Assembly (NCBI RefSeq): GCF_000687475.1
Contig: NC_057317.1
Location: 3,658,001 to 3,722,000 of the forward strand
Length of the DNA stretch: 64,000 nt
Source: Ustilaginoidea virens
Lineage: Eukaryota > Ascomycota > Sordariomycetes > Hypocreales > Clavicipitaceae
Reading direction: 5' to 3'
The notes beneath the pieces were generated by a model that was not told the DNA's origin, ran no database searches, and saw only the letters and a program-made list of their open reading frames with translations. A program made the position numbers and the translations under genes. This document shows positions 10,954 to 23,237 of the stretch, piece by piece. Each line of letters begins with the position of its first letter. The first letter of the stretch is position 1.

Positions 10954-13900
10954 TCAACGCTCCCCACTGCCGGCATCCACAGAGACGAGGCCTTCCTTGG
11001 CTCCTTGAATATCTTCCTGCCGAATACCACTGCGGTCGCACATGCTCCTAAAGATGCCGCCTCTCTGCCACAACGCAAGAGGTGTGTCCAGCTCGGCAAT
11101 GAGGCCAGCGTCCATGACACAGATGCGGTCGTAACCGATGATGGTCCGAAGACGATGGGCTATGCAAAGCAGTGTTTTGCCTCTGAATGCGCTGGCCATG
11201 GTGCGCTGGACCTTGTCATCAGTCTCGAGATCGACCGAAGAGGTGGCCTCGTCGCATACAATAATCTGTGACCCACGAACAAGAGCACGTGCCAACGCCA
11301 TGAGCTGTCGTTGACCCAGGGAAAAGTTGAGACCATCCTCCTCAACGACGCTATCCAGGTTGATGCGAGATGGATCGCCCGTGCCGTCATTGAATGAGGC
11401 ATCATCAGGAACAAGGTCGGCTTGACGAAGGGCAGACCACATTTTCAGATCGTCGTGCTCGTCAAACGGGTCGAGATTGCTTCGAACTGTGCCGCGGAAC
11501 AGCGTAGGATCCTGCGGGATTATAGCGAGACGAGAACGCAAGTCGTAGAGGCCGATGGTTGAGATGTTGATTCCGTCAATGTGGATGGCACCACCGGATA
11601 TTTCCACCAGCCGGAATAAGGCGCTCATGACTGAGCTCTTGCCAGCGCCTGTACGGCCGACGATGCCGACGCGCTCTCCCCCTCGAATATGCATCGACAG
11701 CCCTTGCAGAACCAGAGGCAGGTTCTCGCGGTAACGCATACGGATGTCGTCGAAAATAATCTCTCCCTTTTCGGGCCAACTCTCGCGGACGTTTACTGTA
11801 TGCAGCGGTGCTTCCTCTTCCAGTTCCGTCCCGTAGTACTGCAGACGTTCGACCGCATTCATGCCATTTTCGACTTCCGCCAGCTGGCGGATAGAGAACT
11901 GCATCAGTTGCCCAATGGATAAGATATAGCTTAGGACGAGGCCACCAATCGATGGGTTGACGCTGAAACGAGAAGTTACCACCAGAATGGCTACCGTAAA
12001 CGTCAGAGCAACGCCCACCATGTCCAGCCGAACGGAGAGCCATCGCTGATTCGAGAACGTGAGGAAGTACGCGCTGTCCATCTCATCGATTGACTCGCGC
12101 AGCTCCTTGATGAACCTGGTTTGGAGACCGTAGGCTTTGATGCACGCCACTCCGCTGAGGCCTTCACCAAACTTGGCAAAGACATTGGATCGCATGACAG
12201 ATTCAAATCGCTTAACCTCGCGGGCAGACGCCCTATAGTACGACGCGGAAAGAACAAACAGGGTGTACAGCGGAACAAGGGTGACGACAAACCAGTGGAA
12301 GTATACGATAATGAGAACGAAAACAGCCATCACCATTGAAATTGTGAACGAGTACATCCTGATGGCATCTGTCAGGTTGTTGTCCATGACGTCGACGTCG
12401 CGAGAGAAGCGGTTGGTGATGCGACCAAGCGGAGTGGTGTCGAAAAAGGACATGGGCGCTCGCAGCACCCTCTGAACTGCGTCTCGCAACATGACCTTGC
12501 TGGACCTTGTACCAAGCATGGACAGATAGACCGAGAACATGAACGTGAAGAGAGCCTGGACAACGCCCAGGGCGACATAGGTGCCAATGTACTGGGCGGT
12601 GGAAAACCCGAACTTGTCCGATACCCACCAGGACAGCCAGAGATTAGTGGCAATGTTGGCGCCTTGCAAGACGATCTGGAGGATAACAACCAATGGAGCG
12701 TTCAGTATCGAGCCCGATGCGCGGACATATGCTCCATACACAGACCAAGGCACACTGGCTTGGGCCATCTCCTCCTGTTGCATCAAGGCAGCCCCCTTTT
12801 TGTTTGCTTTGCGCTTCTTACGTTCATCGGCGAGACCCGCTGGGGCGACGACTTCAAGTTCCTCCTGCTTCTTCTCGACTGCCGTTGTTTCCATGAGAGT
12901 TCGAAACCCCTCGTGGTCCCGCATAAGCTTATCAAACGTGTCAATGGCCTGGATCTTGCCAGCGTCCATCCAGATAATCCTGTCGCATCGATTGAGAACC
13001 CACAATTGATGGGTTGCCAGGATGCGACACTTTTCCTTCAAAAGACCTAGAATGGCATTATCGAAAATGCGTCTGCCAACATGCGCATCCACGGCGCTAA
13101 GAGGATCGTCCATGAGAACAATGTCGGCATCGAAATAGATGGCGCGAGCAATGTTGAGACGCTGTTTCTGACCCCCGGATACTGTAATGCCTCTCTCGCC
13201 AATTTCGGTTTGATCTCCGTTTGGTAGCATGTCCAGATCGGCTTGCAGAGCACAACTGTGATGACGTGGGAATTTCAGCTAACAAATTTTCCAAGCTTCG
13301 GCAAGAAAAAAAAAAAAAGAGACTTACGCTCTGATTACTTCTCGGTACCAGTCACGATCCATGGCTTTCCCAAACGTGATGTTATTTTGAAATGTCGCAT
13401 TCTGAATCCAGGCATACTGGGGGCAGAAGGCTCGAGAGGCGCCAAATATCACGTAACCACTCGTCTTTCGCATGTCGCCAGCCAAAGCGGCAAGTAGAGA
13501 GCTCTTCCCACTTCCCACGGTTCCAATCACAGCGACCAACTCGTTCCGTCCAACTTGGAAATTGAGACCCTGCAGCTTGAATGGCTCAGGCTCATCGACC
13601 AACGTGCTCGCCGAATCCTCGCCTGAATCGCGGCTTGCATCCTGTGATTTTGTGGGCTTGGACTGGACGGCGCCCTTGGCGGGCTTCTTGTGCTTGCCAG
13701 GGCCAGCGAGTGCGCCCTTATCGGCATCTTGTGCAGCAGTTTTCTCCCAGGTGAATTGAGCGTCAATCATCTCAACCGCATGTTCACCTTCTTCTCTGTA
13801 AATAGCGGGCTCCTCCTGCTCCTCCTGCAGCAGAAAGTTTTCAATTCGTTTCATGGAGGACCAAGCATCCGTTACCTGGCCCAAGACGATTGGGAGGAAA

Positions 13901-15562
13901 TTGAGTGGGAGGCGCAAGCCATTGAAAAGAGCCAGAGATGAGAACACCTCGGCCGGGGCCAAGCCATGGCTTGTGACGGAGTAAACGATGAAGGAAAGCA
14001 TTGACGCAAAGATCGGCAACGTCATGCTGACTGCATTGATGGCGTTTCGAATAGAGAGTAAAACTTGGATTGAGTGGATTTCCTTGGCCCGCAACTCGCT
14101 CAAGCGTGCGATGAAGGCTTTTTCCCACCCAAAAAACTTGACGAAGCGGACGGACTGAAGAATTTCCTGTGCTAGAGAGACACGCTGATCTGTAATGATG
14201 TTGATCGCCTTGCGGCGACGAAACAGAGATTGGATAGCCTTTGTTAACGCTGGAACTCCAATGACGAGAAGAGCAAAACCTGCCAATGCACTGTAGGTCA
14301 AGTTGACAAGAAGCAGGGCCAACGTGATGAGGCAGACAATGGGCGAGGTCCAAATCACATGGAACATGCCCGCGGCCTGGTCAATACGGTAAGTGTCGAC
14401 GCTCATGAGATTGACGATACGGCCGTTGGCCCAACCGATTCCGTCGTCTTCTGGTTTCCCCCTTTTCGACTTGTTGCCGCTCTTGTTAACCTTGACAGGC
14501 TTTTCTTGGGCAGTAGATTCATCTTTGGATGCCCCCTCTTTTTCTTTGTCGTCCGTTTCAAGCGACACGGATGCTTTAGTTGTGCCGGCCCTTGCCCGGC
14601 CAGAGATGACCATGGCCTTCTCGTAGATGAGCCCCATCAAGACAGCTCTGCTCTGACCTCCAATCATCATGCCTCGGAAAAAAAACTGGCTAGTACCCAA
14701 GGCCTGCAAGACTTGCATTGCTGCAATCCCAATAGCGAGACCGACGCCATTTTTGATGGGTGGTGCAGGTTCATTGTTCACACTGGCGACATAGGCGTCG
14801 GTAGCGAATCGAATGAGATAACGAAGAGTAAAGGGGTTGACGACCTGTATTATCGAAGTAAATAAGGCGCAAGATCCACCAAGCCAGATTTCGATTCGAA
14901 ACGTTTCGACGAGAGCCCATAGGAGAGGTTTCTTTTCGCCGTTTTTGACGCGCCTTTGAAAGGACTCTTTAAGTTTTAAAGTCAGCGGCTCAACGGCTCG
15001 ATCTGGGTTCACATCCCATATGTCACCCCGTTCCAGGGGGCGTTTGTAACCGGTCTGCAATATCGGCGAATTAGCGCGTGATCCACAGGAAATTTATTGA
15101 TTCTGAACCAGGGAGTACCAATCAGCATCTCAACAATCGGCCGGGGTCGGTAAGAGACACACATTTCCAGTGACGGCGCGAATGCAAAGGTTGGCAAGAG
15201 TTGTACCCACTTACCGCCATAAGCGGAGACATCCACTGAAACGTCAATTTACTGAAGAACCCAGCTTTATATTCTCGGGATACGATCCGCTCTTTCGGTA
15301 CCGGGGGAATTGCCCCCCAGCGCAAGGGGTTGATTCTCCTGCACCATGGTTTCGCTATTGCTGGCTGCACCGCTGAGGGGGGACCAGTCATAGCACTGGC
15401 ATCCGTTGCATAGCTTCTAGATGCATCAAGTCGGTTCCTGAGAGCTTCTTCTCCTTCTGCTTCTTCTAGACCTTCTGCCTTGACGCAGTTTCCTCGGATA
15501 TTCTGGCCGATGCCGTCTTGCTCTGAGGGTGGATCATGGCGCTCCTCGCTGACGGGCTGCAT
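10954..15562 (-). CDS. ABCC multidrug transporter, Yor1-like
   Basis: Exons 15562-15215, 15054-13328 and 13255-10954 (phases 0 and 2) give 1458 aa. This is a full-length ABCC transporter without an extra N-terminal TMD0, as in Yor1. TMD1 is roughly 170-560. NBD1 has Walker A GTVGSGKSS (about 627), signature VSGGQKQR (about 717) and Walker B IVLMDDPLSAVD, with Asp in place of the catalytic Glu, as is usual for the degenerate site of ABCC proteins. TMD2 is about 820-1140. NBD2 has Walker A GRTGAGKSS (about 1225), signature FSLGQRQ (about 1336), Walker B IIVCDEATSSVD and the H-loop AHR (about 1391). It would sit in the plasma membrane and export oligomycin-like drugs or organic anions; the substrate is unknown. 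A Lys/Glu-rich insert lies in TMD1 (about 290-335). The start is the first ATG; the frame upstream of it begins at a GTG. Confidence 0.93.
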
Positions 15563-18523
15563 CGCAGAGGCCACAACGTCTGGGGCCTTGAGCTCTTTGC
15601 TTCCTGGCGGATCAGCAAATTCAGGGTGCCGGTCAAAAAGGGCAAAGAAAAGAAGGCAAACAAGCCAGGGAGATGCCTGCCTCCAAGTGATACCGGAAAA
15701 AACTGCACAAAACAGGCAGGGAATGCATAAGCGGATCTTGCTGCTTTTCCTTCAGCAAAAGCCAGGCGTTGAGATGTACATAAACAAAAAAAAAAGCTGG
15801 GATGATAAACAGGAAACCAGTCAGTCTCGGGCTTGACGATGTCGAGACGGTTCACCAAACTAAAGGAGATTTACCGACAATGGGAAGGTAGAGCTACTAG
15901 GACGGTTCGACTGCTCCTTCCTTTCGGCGACAGTGCAAGACGCTAAGCTGACATGGCTCTCCTCTTGACAGCAAGCAGGCAGAGCAATGAAACCGGGAAG
16001 TTGGAAAGTATTTTGTCCCCGTTGCTTTTCGAAACGGTCCGGTCGATGCTCAGTCCCAAGGTTAAGTTGAAGCCTGGTGTCTATGAAATTAAAAGTTGAC
16101 TCAATAAGGAGTGATGATTGAATCGGTCGGGTTGACAAGCCGGATGGAAAGGAAAGTCCGCAATTGATGGGATACGAAAGAACAGGCCCGTACCAAGCAT
16201 CGCGATACGAACGAGCCACCTTTAGGGATTCCGCGACACACTACTCCGTATCTGGCACCAAGGTGGCAAGGCAAGCCAAGGTGGCAGGGTCGGCGACTCG
16301 GCGGGCAGATGGAACCTCGTCCCTCAGTTCCCGAACCCTTCACCGTGTTCCGGTTCTGATGCTAACAAGAATGCTTCAAACCCATGTCTCGGAGTCCGGA
16401 CCAGCTGCGAGATGGCCCTGGAATGCCTGGAATACGCATTCTGTATTCTGTGCTGTGTCGAAATTACTTCGTCACCTGGTTTCACATCCCCACAAAGCAC
16501 ATGGCCCAGATTGCCCCGTCGCTACAAGACGGGCTCTGTTGAATGTCATGATTCACCAGCGTCCAGGTCACGATACATGCATGAACCACGCTAATGCAAA
16601 TCACAACACATGAATCGCGCTAATGCACATCAGGATACATGAACCGGGCCAATGTTAGTCTCCTCGTTTCTGACTGGAATCTATGGTCAACGTTGCCACG
16701 TAAGTCTCGTGGATTTACAAAACAGCGAGCTTCTTAAGTCCGGCCGTTTGTGTCCAAGGCCTCTCTCTAAGTCACCGGTTCGAGTGCGGCAGCTAGTTTC
16801 CGTGCACAACGGACATGTCTTGGGGTATTGTACCTGCGCCCACCCGTCAACCAACACAAAGTTGCCTCCCCAGATCATCTTGCCACCGCCTGCTAACGAG
16901 TCAGCTCGAGGTCACATCCGGTAGGAAAGCGAGGGCTAACTTGCCTTGGTCTCATGCCATCGGCGACAATCCAGTGCGGTCATTGGTCGACAGACATAAA
17001 CCGTAAAATCTAGCATGCACGGAGGGAAGTAGGACTCGAGAGAGCTAGTGGCTGGGTTGGTGTGCCAGGGCCGTTACATGCGTGAGGGCGAGCGTTGTAT
17101 TTGTTGCGTCATCGATGATCAATCCATTCATATGTACTTTCTCTCACACTCCTTGCTGCAACCGACAACCACCGAGCCCGGCGTTTGCCAATGAGCGAGA
17201 CTGTAGCATGCATCTCAATCGCGACGTCTGGTTGGAATGATATTATCTTTTCAGCAACTCTCGTTTGCAAGCCTTGTCGTCCGGACGGCATTATCTTGCT
17301 CCAAGCAAACACCCCATGAACCCCCTGTCATCCACAAAATTCCTCCAGGTCAGCCGCCTTTAGGTGGTAGGATGGGCTACAACGCCGCTCTCGTTCAAGT
17401 CTCTAGGTCTAGCTACGATACGGAACGATGGCTTTGCATGAAAGTCCAAGATTCCGTTAACCGTGGAGGGACACGGTGTTTGCCGTTCATCACCAGCTTC
17501 TCTCCAAGAGCCGGTCCTTTTTTCTCCCGGAAAACAACAAGCGCATCCCTTTTATGCGTCAGTCATGCATGTATGTAGTAAAAAGGCAAGCTGACATGGT
17601 TTTGATGCGCGCGTGAAAAGCAGGCATGGAAACAGACATGCATGGATGTGCGGCACGAATCGGACCATCATACATCGTATGCTCACCCGTTGCATGATGC
17701 GACCAAGGGTCTTGTAGCCGTCTGGTGTCCCTAAAAGAGCACTCTCGAATCTCGGGTCCTCTCTAGCAGCCCGGCTGCGGCTGGTGCTGCTTTATCGCCT
17801 TGTTGATCAGCTTTGCAACTGCAAGGCCTCGAAAAGGAGCATCGAGTTTCCACCACGGAATGGAAGGGGTCCGGCTTGTGATGTTGTCCAAGCTTGGTAC
17901 GATTCTGAACATGGAACCTTTGCGCCATTTATTGCTCAATGCTGTTCCCTCTCCAGCATAGGTAGGCAAATGAAGCCATGTGCATGCGCATGGTAGCTAA
18001 ACATAAACAATGCCGAGAGCATCTTTGACGAAGCGGAATTGTCTGGCCAGGTACCTGGCTGAAAAGGCGGCGGTGCAACCTGCATTCAGCATCTACCAGG
18101 TGGACGAAGAATGGAAAGCCGGAAAGACGCAGCGTCCGACCTTGTGTTCTTGAAGACGAGGCTATTCCCAAGTAGCTGACAGCTGACTGGATTCCTGAGA
18201 TCTGGAGCGTGTGAAGGATGGGAATGAGCCAATAAGGGGGTGATGGTTGCTCCGCCATTGGTGGATTTAATTAGCACCAGCACCTAGTACACCAGACAGC
18301 CAATAGGGCACTGCCTGCCACTGCCCCCCCCCCCCGTCCAAAAAAAAAAACCGCTGATCGCTAATTGATTGCCCGTGGTTTCCAAAATCCTTTCCGAATT
18401 TCTTTGCAAAAACCATGCCACTTTGCCGCATCGGCGCATCGTTTGTAACTTGCCAAATTGGCAGTTCCCGCACACTCTCTCCAACCAAGGATTCAGATCG
18501 CTTGTGCGCTGCAGCTGCACTCC
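15563..18523. other. Large divergent intergenic, ABC transporter / CSL4
   Basis: Nearly 3 kb without a supported gene between two divergent genes. It holds a three-copy 29-bp repeat (16576-16654), one TACTCCGTA motif (16242-16250), several CATGCATG-like palindromes (17563-17645) and a C/A run (18324-18351) close to CSL4. Regulatory DNA for the transporter is the simplest reading. A small unannotated gene cannot be excluded. Confidence 0.5.
16576..16654. repeat. Three imperfect 29-bp tandem copies
   Basis: The core CATGAA-C-GC-AATGCA recurs at 16580, 16609 and 16638, a strict 29-bp spacing, with the third copy diverged and truncated. Read directly. Confidence 0.8.
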
Positions 18524-19313
18524 ATGGCCGTTGACCAAGTCCCGCCTGTAGCTGTGCCTGGCCAAACGCTTGGCCCAGCCTCAAAGTACGTGCCCGGCTC
18601 CGGCACCCACGTCTACCAAGGCAACGTCGTCTCCTCCCTCCTGGGCCGAGTGACGGTGACGGCGCCAGCAAGGGCTCCCGGCCCGGCGAAGCGGCTGAAC
18701 AAGATCACGGCCCCTGTCCCCGAGGAGCTCGCCACGATATCTGTCGCCCGCCACGGCCGCAAGCGCGAGATCCTGCCCGACGTAAACAACGTCGTGCTCG
18801 CGCGCGTGGTGCGCCTGATGCCCAAGCAGGCCATTGTGGTCATTCAACAGGTTGGCGAGACGGTGCTTCAGACGGAATGGCAGGGCGTCATCCGCGTGCA
18901 GGACGTGCGTGCCACGGAAAAGGACAAGGTCAAGATGCACGAGTCGTTCAAGCCTGGGGATATCGTCAAGGCGCAAGTCGTAAGAAATGGCCCGCTACGT
19001 TTTGTCCACGCGGCTTTTCCTTTTTTTTTTTTTCCCCTTTTCCTGCTCCCCCTCCTTTTGCCCGCTTGTCTTTTCCCCTTTTGCGTTTGGCTTGGAAATG
19101 GGCTCGACTGACTCGTGTATTCGTGTGCGTGCGCCTGGGCAGATTTCTTTGGGTGACCAGGCAAACTACTATCTATCCACTGCTGCGAACGAACTTGGGG
19201 TGATCATGGCCACCAGCGAGGCAGGCAACGACATGGTCCCAGTGAGCTGGAAGGAGTACAAGGACCCTGAGACGGGGATGAGCGAGTCTCGAAAGGTTGC
19301 AAAGCCGACTTGA
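18524..19313 (+). CDS. CSL4: Exosome core subunit Csl4
   Basis: Exons 18524-18979 and 19143-19313 join in phase 0 and give 208 aa. The N-terminal part ([10 protein letters not shown] to about residue 70) is the exosomal N-terminal domain. The middle (about 80-175) is an S1 RNA-binding domain, with [27 protein letters not shown] and [11 protein letters not shown]. The C-terminus ([20 protein letters not shown]) continues the S1 barrel and ends in a short tail with no obvious zinc ribbon. Csl4 caps the nine-subunit RNA exosome in nucleus and cytoplasm and helps recruit the catalytic subunits for 3'-5' RNA decay. The intron has a T/C-rich sense-strand tract. The start ATG is followed directly by the conserved N-terminal domain. 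Confidence 0.93.
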
Positions 19314-20996
19314 GGCCCCTCTGCCGATTCTCCTTTGGGCATCTCGATGACGCTTGGGTCGCAAAGGTTGGATATTTTTGAACCGCCCAACTTTACGAGA
19401 GTCAACCCGGGACAAGTTCGTATGGGCCGTGCAACCAGACACTAGAAACCGCTGCGGGGGGGCGGCGATGCAGAAAGAAAAGCGCGAATAAACAGCTGTC
19501 AATGCAATGTGATAGCACTGGACCCGTTGCTGGGCAAGCCAAAAACATGTCGGCGGGGGTTACCCTTTCGAACAACGCAATGGCACCAGACGGTTACAGG
19601 GGAGGGACGATGCCTGCGTCTAGCGCAGTGTTTCTGGGCCAGACTCTTAGACATGAGGTGCTGGCCTGGTGGAGGAACGGATCGGATCGCCCATAGACAG
19701 CGAGCGCACTAGAGATGTTCTGGGTTCTGGGCAGGCAGAAAAGGTGCCGGCTGGCACAGGACCATGCACATGAGGCCTTGGATGATGGAATCGAATCTCG
19801 CATTCATCCGACCTGTTGGAAGACACATGACGTGAACGGATGCGGCCTCGGGCGACGCTCCACGGCTCAGCTACTCCGTTTCCCCGACTCCGACTCCCCA
19901 GTATCGATCGATCGGGATGCGCCGATCGTGCCCATGTCGGCATCTGAAATGTTCATTTGCTGCCATGAACCTTGGCCGCGCATGTTTCTGCGTGACGACG
20001 ACGTGGAGCGGCGCGGGCGTGTGCACCCTGTCTTCCCACCCCTGTCCCCTGGGCCGGTCCGTGAGCGGACATGAGGCGTCCGTCGTCTGCGTGGAAATCG
20101 ATGCGTATCCGGCACGTCGGCGCGTCATCCAGCATCTCTGGCGAGACAGGGCCTGAGCAACCCGGAGCATTCTGACTACGGACTACGTAGTGCAGGAATG
20201 AAGGGTAAAACGGTCTGGTCAGCTCCGGTGAATGCCCAACGGGCGCCATTAGCAGCCAGGCGCTATTGCAGCGCCAAGAACATGAGGGAGCTAGTAGGTG
20301 CCTTAGGAGCCTCAGGTACCAATGTTAGGTGCCTACCCTACCTGGTACGCTCAGGCCCTGGTGATCCAATGAGAGGAGAGCTGGTTGGGGGGAGGCTGTT
20401 TCCTGGCAGACGGCAAGATCTAAGCAATGACGTAGCCAGCTGGTCTCTCGGTACTTGGTGCTCCGCACTCGTGCAGTGCATGGATGCCGGTTTTGGTTTT
20501 GACGCGCACGGCGGGACGAAAAGTGAGCCAGGGCCAAAGCCCAACGGCAGGGGAAGGCGGAAAGGACAAGTCCAAGAAGCAGCAGAAGAGCACAAAGAAC
20601 GGGGAGGTTGAGACTGGATGTTGGCGCTTGGTGCCAGGGCAAGCTTGCACGGACGGATGCGTCATGCCACTATCGTCACCGCGCCGTCGTGGCACGCATC
20701 GCCGCCTGGGTGAGCAGCCCGGCCCGTCCGTCGCTTGACCTACTTTTCAGCCTCTGCGTCCCGGGCTGGCTCTGCAGCCGGCCCATGAGCTTTGCGCCCC
20801 CAAGATATGATAAAACGCCCGCACGGCTTCTCGGTGGTCTCCCCTCCCACCCGCGTTGTCCGGCATTCATCACTCTATACCAGGCCCGCTGATTCAATAC
20901 TTCGTCATCCGTGGCATCGCTTACAAAGTCGCCAGCCAGCCAGTCCGAAGAAAGAAGGCCAGGAGAAAAATCACGTGGAGAGCAAAGGGGAAGAAA

Positions 20997-21027
<31 letters not shown>

Positions 21028-21049
21028 GGGAGAAATAAAAAAGGACCCG
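19314..21049. other. Intergenic
   Basis: No gene is supported in 1.7 kb. There are TACC/GGTA-type repeats at 20296-20345 and an A25 tract (21003-21027) right before the next start codon. Short open frames on both strands lack any family resemblance or consistent splice structure. Confidence 0.55.
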
Positions 21050-21919
21050 ATGCCATCTCGACACCGACGTCATAGTGGGCCTCCGTCTCCGCTCTACGTC
21101 CACAGGGCCCACCCGAGTGAAGCGTATTCTGGCCATCATGATGAATATGTCCATCCGCCTGGCTTGCCACCTGCCCATCCCTACGGACAAGTGGATGGCT
21201 ACCGGCGGGAGAGCCCGCCCTTGGAACACCCCGACCGTCCCCTGGACGAGCCGGATCGGGGACGCCAGCGGTACCGGGACGCCAGAGACATTGCCCCCTA
21301 CGACTACGACTACGACTACGACTACGACTACGATCGCGACCGCGACCGCGACCACGACCACGAGCCTCTGCCGCCTCGTGGCCGGTCATACGCGCGCTTC
21401 CCCTCCTCCCCTCCGCAAAGCCGCTCGAGGGCAAGCGAGAGCTGGCGAGACGCACGTAGCCGCGGTCCGCCCAGCTGCCCCCCCAGACGAGCACCATCCC
21501 GCCGCGGCGGCTCCTCGCGAACCAAGTCCATGTCGGCGGGCGCCCAGCGGGACCCGGACTCTCCTCCATGGTGGCAGAACCCGCTCGTGCAGACGTGCGC
21601 CGTCACGGCCCTGTCCACGGGGCTGTCTGCCGCGCTGGACAGCCGCGGCGACCCGGGGCAATGGAAGGGCGCCAAGGGCGCCAAGGTGGCTGTTGCCACG
21701 CTGGGAGCGGCGCTTGTCGACGGCTTCCTGGGGACAAGACACCCTGACGGCTTGAGGCACAAGGTGATGAAGAGGGGCGTCGAGGTGGCCATGGAAAAGG
21801 CCGAGGAGAAGAAGCACCAGTCTCCGGAGGGATGTCAAGAGCGGACCAGCCGTCACGGTCACGGTCATGGCCACAGGAGGAGGCATAGTACTGGTCGGAG
21901 CCACGGACGTGGACGTTGA
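21050..21919 (+). CDS. Tyr/Asp-repeat protein with conserved C-terminal segment
   Basis: A single exon, 289 aa. The N-terminal two thirds are rich in Pro, Arg, Ser and Tyr and probably disordered, with an in-frame hexanucleotide-type repeat coding (DY)n-(DR)n-(DH)n at about residues 84-104. A compact segment at about 174-228 (WWQNPLVQTCAVTALSTGLS, then GAKGAKVAVATLGAALVDGF) looks helical and glycine-zipper-like. I believe this segment recurs in other Sordariomycete proteins, but I cannot name the family. The C-terminus is His/Arg/Gly-rich. No membrane helix is certain. The A-rich run just upstream of the ATG is unusual for a leader. Function unknown. Confidence 0.6.
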   Translation: MPSRHRRHSGPPSPLYVHRAHPSEAYSGHHDEYVHPPGLPPAHPYGQVDGYRRESPPLEHPDRPLDEPDRGRQRYRDARDIAPYDYDYDYDYDYDRDRDRDHDHEPLPPRGRSYARFPSSPPQSRSRASESWRDARSRGPPSCPPRRAPSRRGGSSRTKSMSAGAQRDPDSPPWWQNPLVQTCAVTALSTGLSAALDSRGDPGQWKGAKGAKVAVATLGAALVDGFLGTRHPDGLRHKVMKRGVEVAMEKAEEKKHQSPEGCQERTSRHGHGHGHRRRHSTGRSHGRGR

Positions 21920-22505
21920 ATCTAGCACAGAGCCCTTTTGGGCAGGCATTGAGACCGTTTGAATTGCATCTTTGGCCCGTGACTTGGCGCGGTGAGGCAT
22001 CTGCCACGCCATCCCATCATCCCCCTCAACCCAGCCGCCATGATTGATGCCTTTTGATCCTTGGCTCGTTTCTCGGCTGGGGGGCTGCAACTCGGAAGGA
22101 AAGCAAGCCCGCAAACGAGAAACAGGGCAGCGCGTCGCGTCGCGTCTCGGGTTGCCGCGTTGCCGCGTTGCCGCGTTGCGCCGCCGCGCCTTGCACCGCG
22201 AAAAAAAAAACCCCGCTCCATCATCACATGAGGCCTTCCAACCAGAACGATTCCGCGATCCATCCCATCACCATCACGCCCCAACTCTTGACTGAAACAG
22301 ACACCCTTGTCTCCTGCTCAACCCACACGCCCACCCACCCCTGGTCGGCTGGTCGGGGGCCCTGGTCCCCCCGTCAAATGCTGCCCTACAAAAAACGCCT
22401 CTCTTTCGAGGTTCAAACTTCACACGCTACCATCAATGTAATCGAGGCCTCGAAGCTGCCGACGCCCTCGCCTCGCGCCAAAGACGGAGACCTCAGCGAC
22501 CATCC
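21920..22505. other. Intergenic leader of the Sec2-like gene
   Basis: No separate gene is seen. It contains GCCGCGTT direct repeats (22153-22180) and a C/A-rich leader-like stretch before 22506. Confidence 0.55.
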
Positions 22506-23237
22506 ATGGCCGTCCTCACCACCTCGCCAGCCCGCATCGCCAGCCCGGCTTTCCCACCCCCCGCCAGCCCCGATGCGGCCTGTCCGCGCTGCGGCTCCTC
22601 CCGCCCCCACGACCTGACCCGCGCCCAGGCCCGCATCGCCGAGCTCGAGGCCCAAGTCGCCCAGCTCACCAACAAGGCAGCCCAGGCCGTCGTCTCCCGC
22701 TGGGCCGACTGCGAGGCCCAGCTGCGCGCCCCGCGCTCCCAGCCGCCCTCCACGCCCGCGCAAGCGGAACCGGCGCCGCCGTCCCCCACGACGACGACGA
22801 CGACGACGACGTCTCTCCTGCAGCGCACGTCGCGCCTCTCGTCCTTCCTCTACGCGCGCAAGCCGACCCCCGCCCTGCGCGTCGACGTTCACCGCCAAAA
22901 CTCCCTCCCGCTCCCGAACCTCCATGCTCTCGCCTCGCCGGCCGCCTCGCCGACCCCGTCCGCCGAGGACCTGATAGAGGCGCTGACCAGGGAGAAGACG
23001 CTGCGCCAGGAGGCCGAGGGAAGGCTGACTTCCACCAGCAAGGAGGTCGAGGAGCTGAGCGCGAGCTTGTTCGAGCAGGCCAACGAGATGGTGGCCGACG
23101 AGAGGCGTGCCAGGGCCAAGCTGGAAGAGAGGGTCGACGAGCTGGAGAAGAGAGACAAGGAGAAGAGGAGGAGGCTGGAACGGTTGGAGGGCGCCCTGGA
23201 GAGGATCGAAAAGGTGAGGAGGATGCTCGACGAGTGA
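22506..23237 (+). CDS. Sec2-domain coiled-coil protein (Rab GEF-like)
   Basis: A single exon, 243 aa. Residues 26-35 have a CPRCGSS knuckle; residues 38-62 form a short coiled coil; a Pro/Thr-rich linker with poly-Thr follows. The last 90 residues are a long coiled coil, with EALTREKTLRQEAEGRL, SASLFEQANEMVADERRA and EKRDKEKRRRLERLE. This C-terminal part matches the Sec2p guanine nucleotide exchange domain that activates the Rab Sec4 on secretory vesicles, especially the SLFEQANEMVA core. The protein is much shorter than yeast Sec2 and the domain sits at the C-terminus, so it may be a paralogue with a narrower role. PUS4 converges on it 660 bp downstream. Confidence 0.8.
   Translation: MAVLTTSPARIASPAFPPPASPDAACPRCGSSRPHDLTRAQARIAELEAQVAQLTNKAAQAVVSRWADCEAQLRAPRSQPPSTPAQAEPAPPSPTTTTTTTTSLLQRTSRLSSFLYARKPTPALRVDVHRQNSLPLPNLHALASPAASPTPSAEDLIEALTREKTLRQEAEGRLTSTSKEVEELSASLFEQANEMVADERRARAKLEERVDELEKRDKEKRRRLERLEGALERIEKVRRMLDE

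Noticed and set aside
15563..15574. Start of the ABC transporter at 15574
   Set aside because: The codon there is GTG; the first ATG in frame is at 15562.
16741..16800. GGTTCGAG phrase resembling a tRNA B box
   Set aside because: No matching acceptor stem, anticodon arm or A box nearby.
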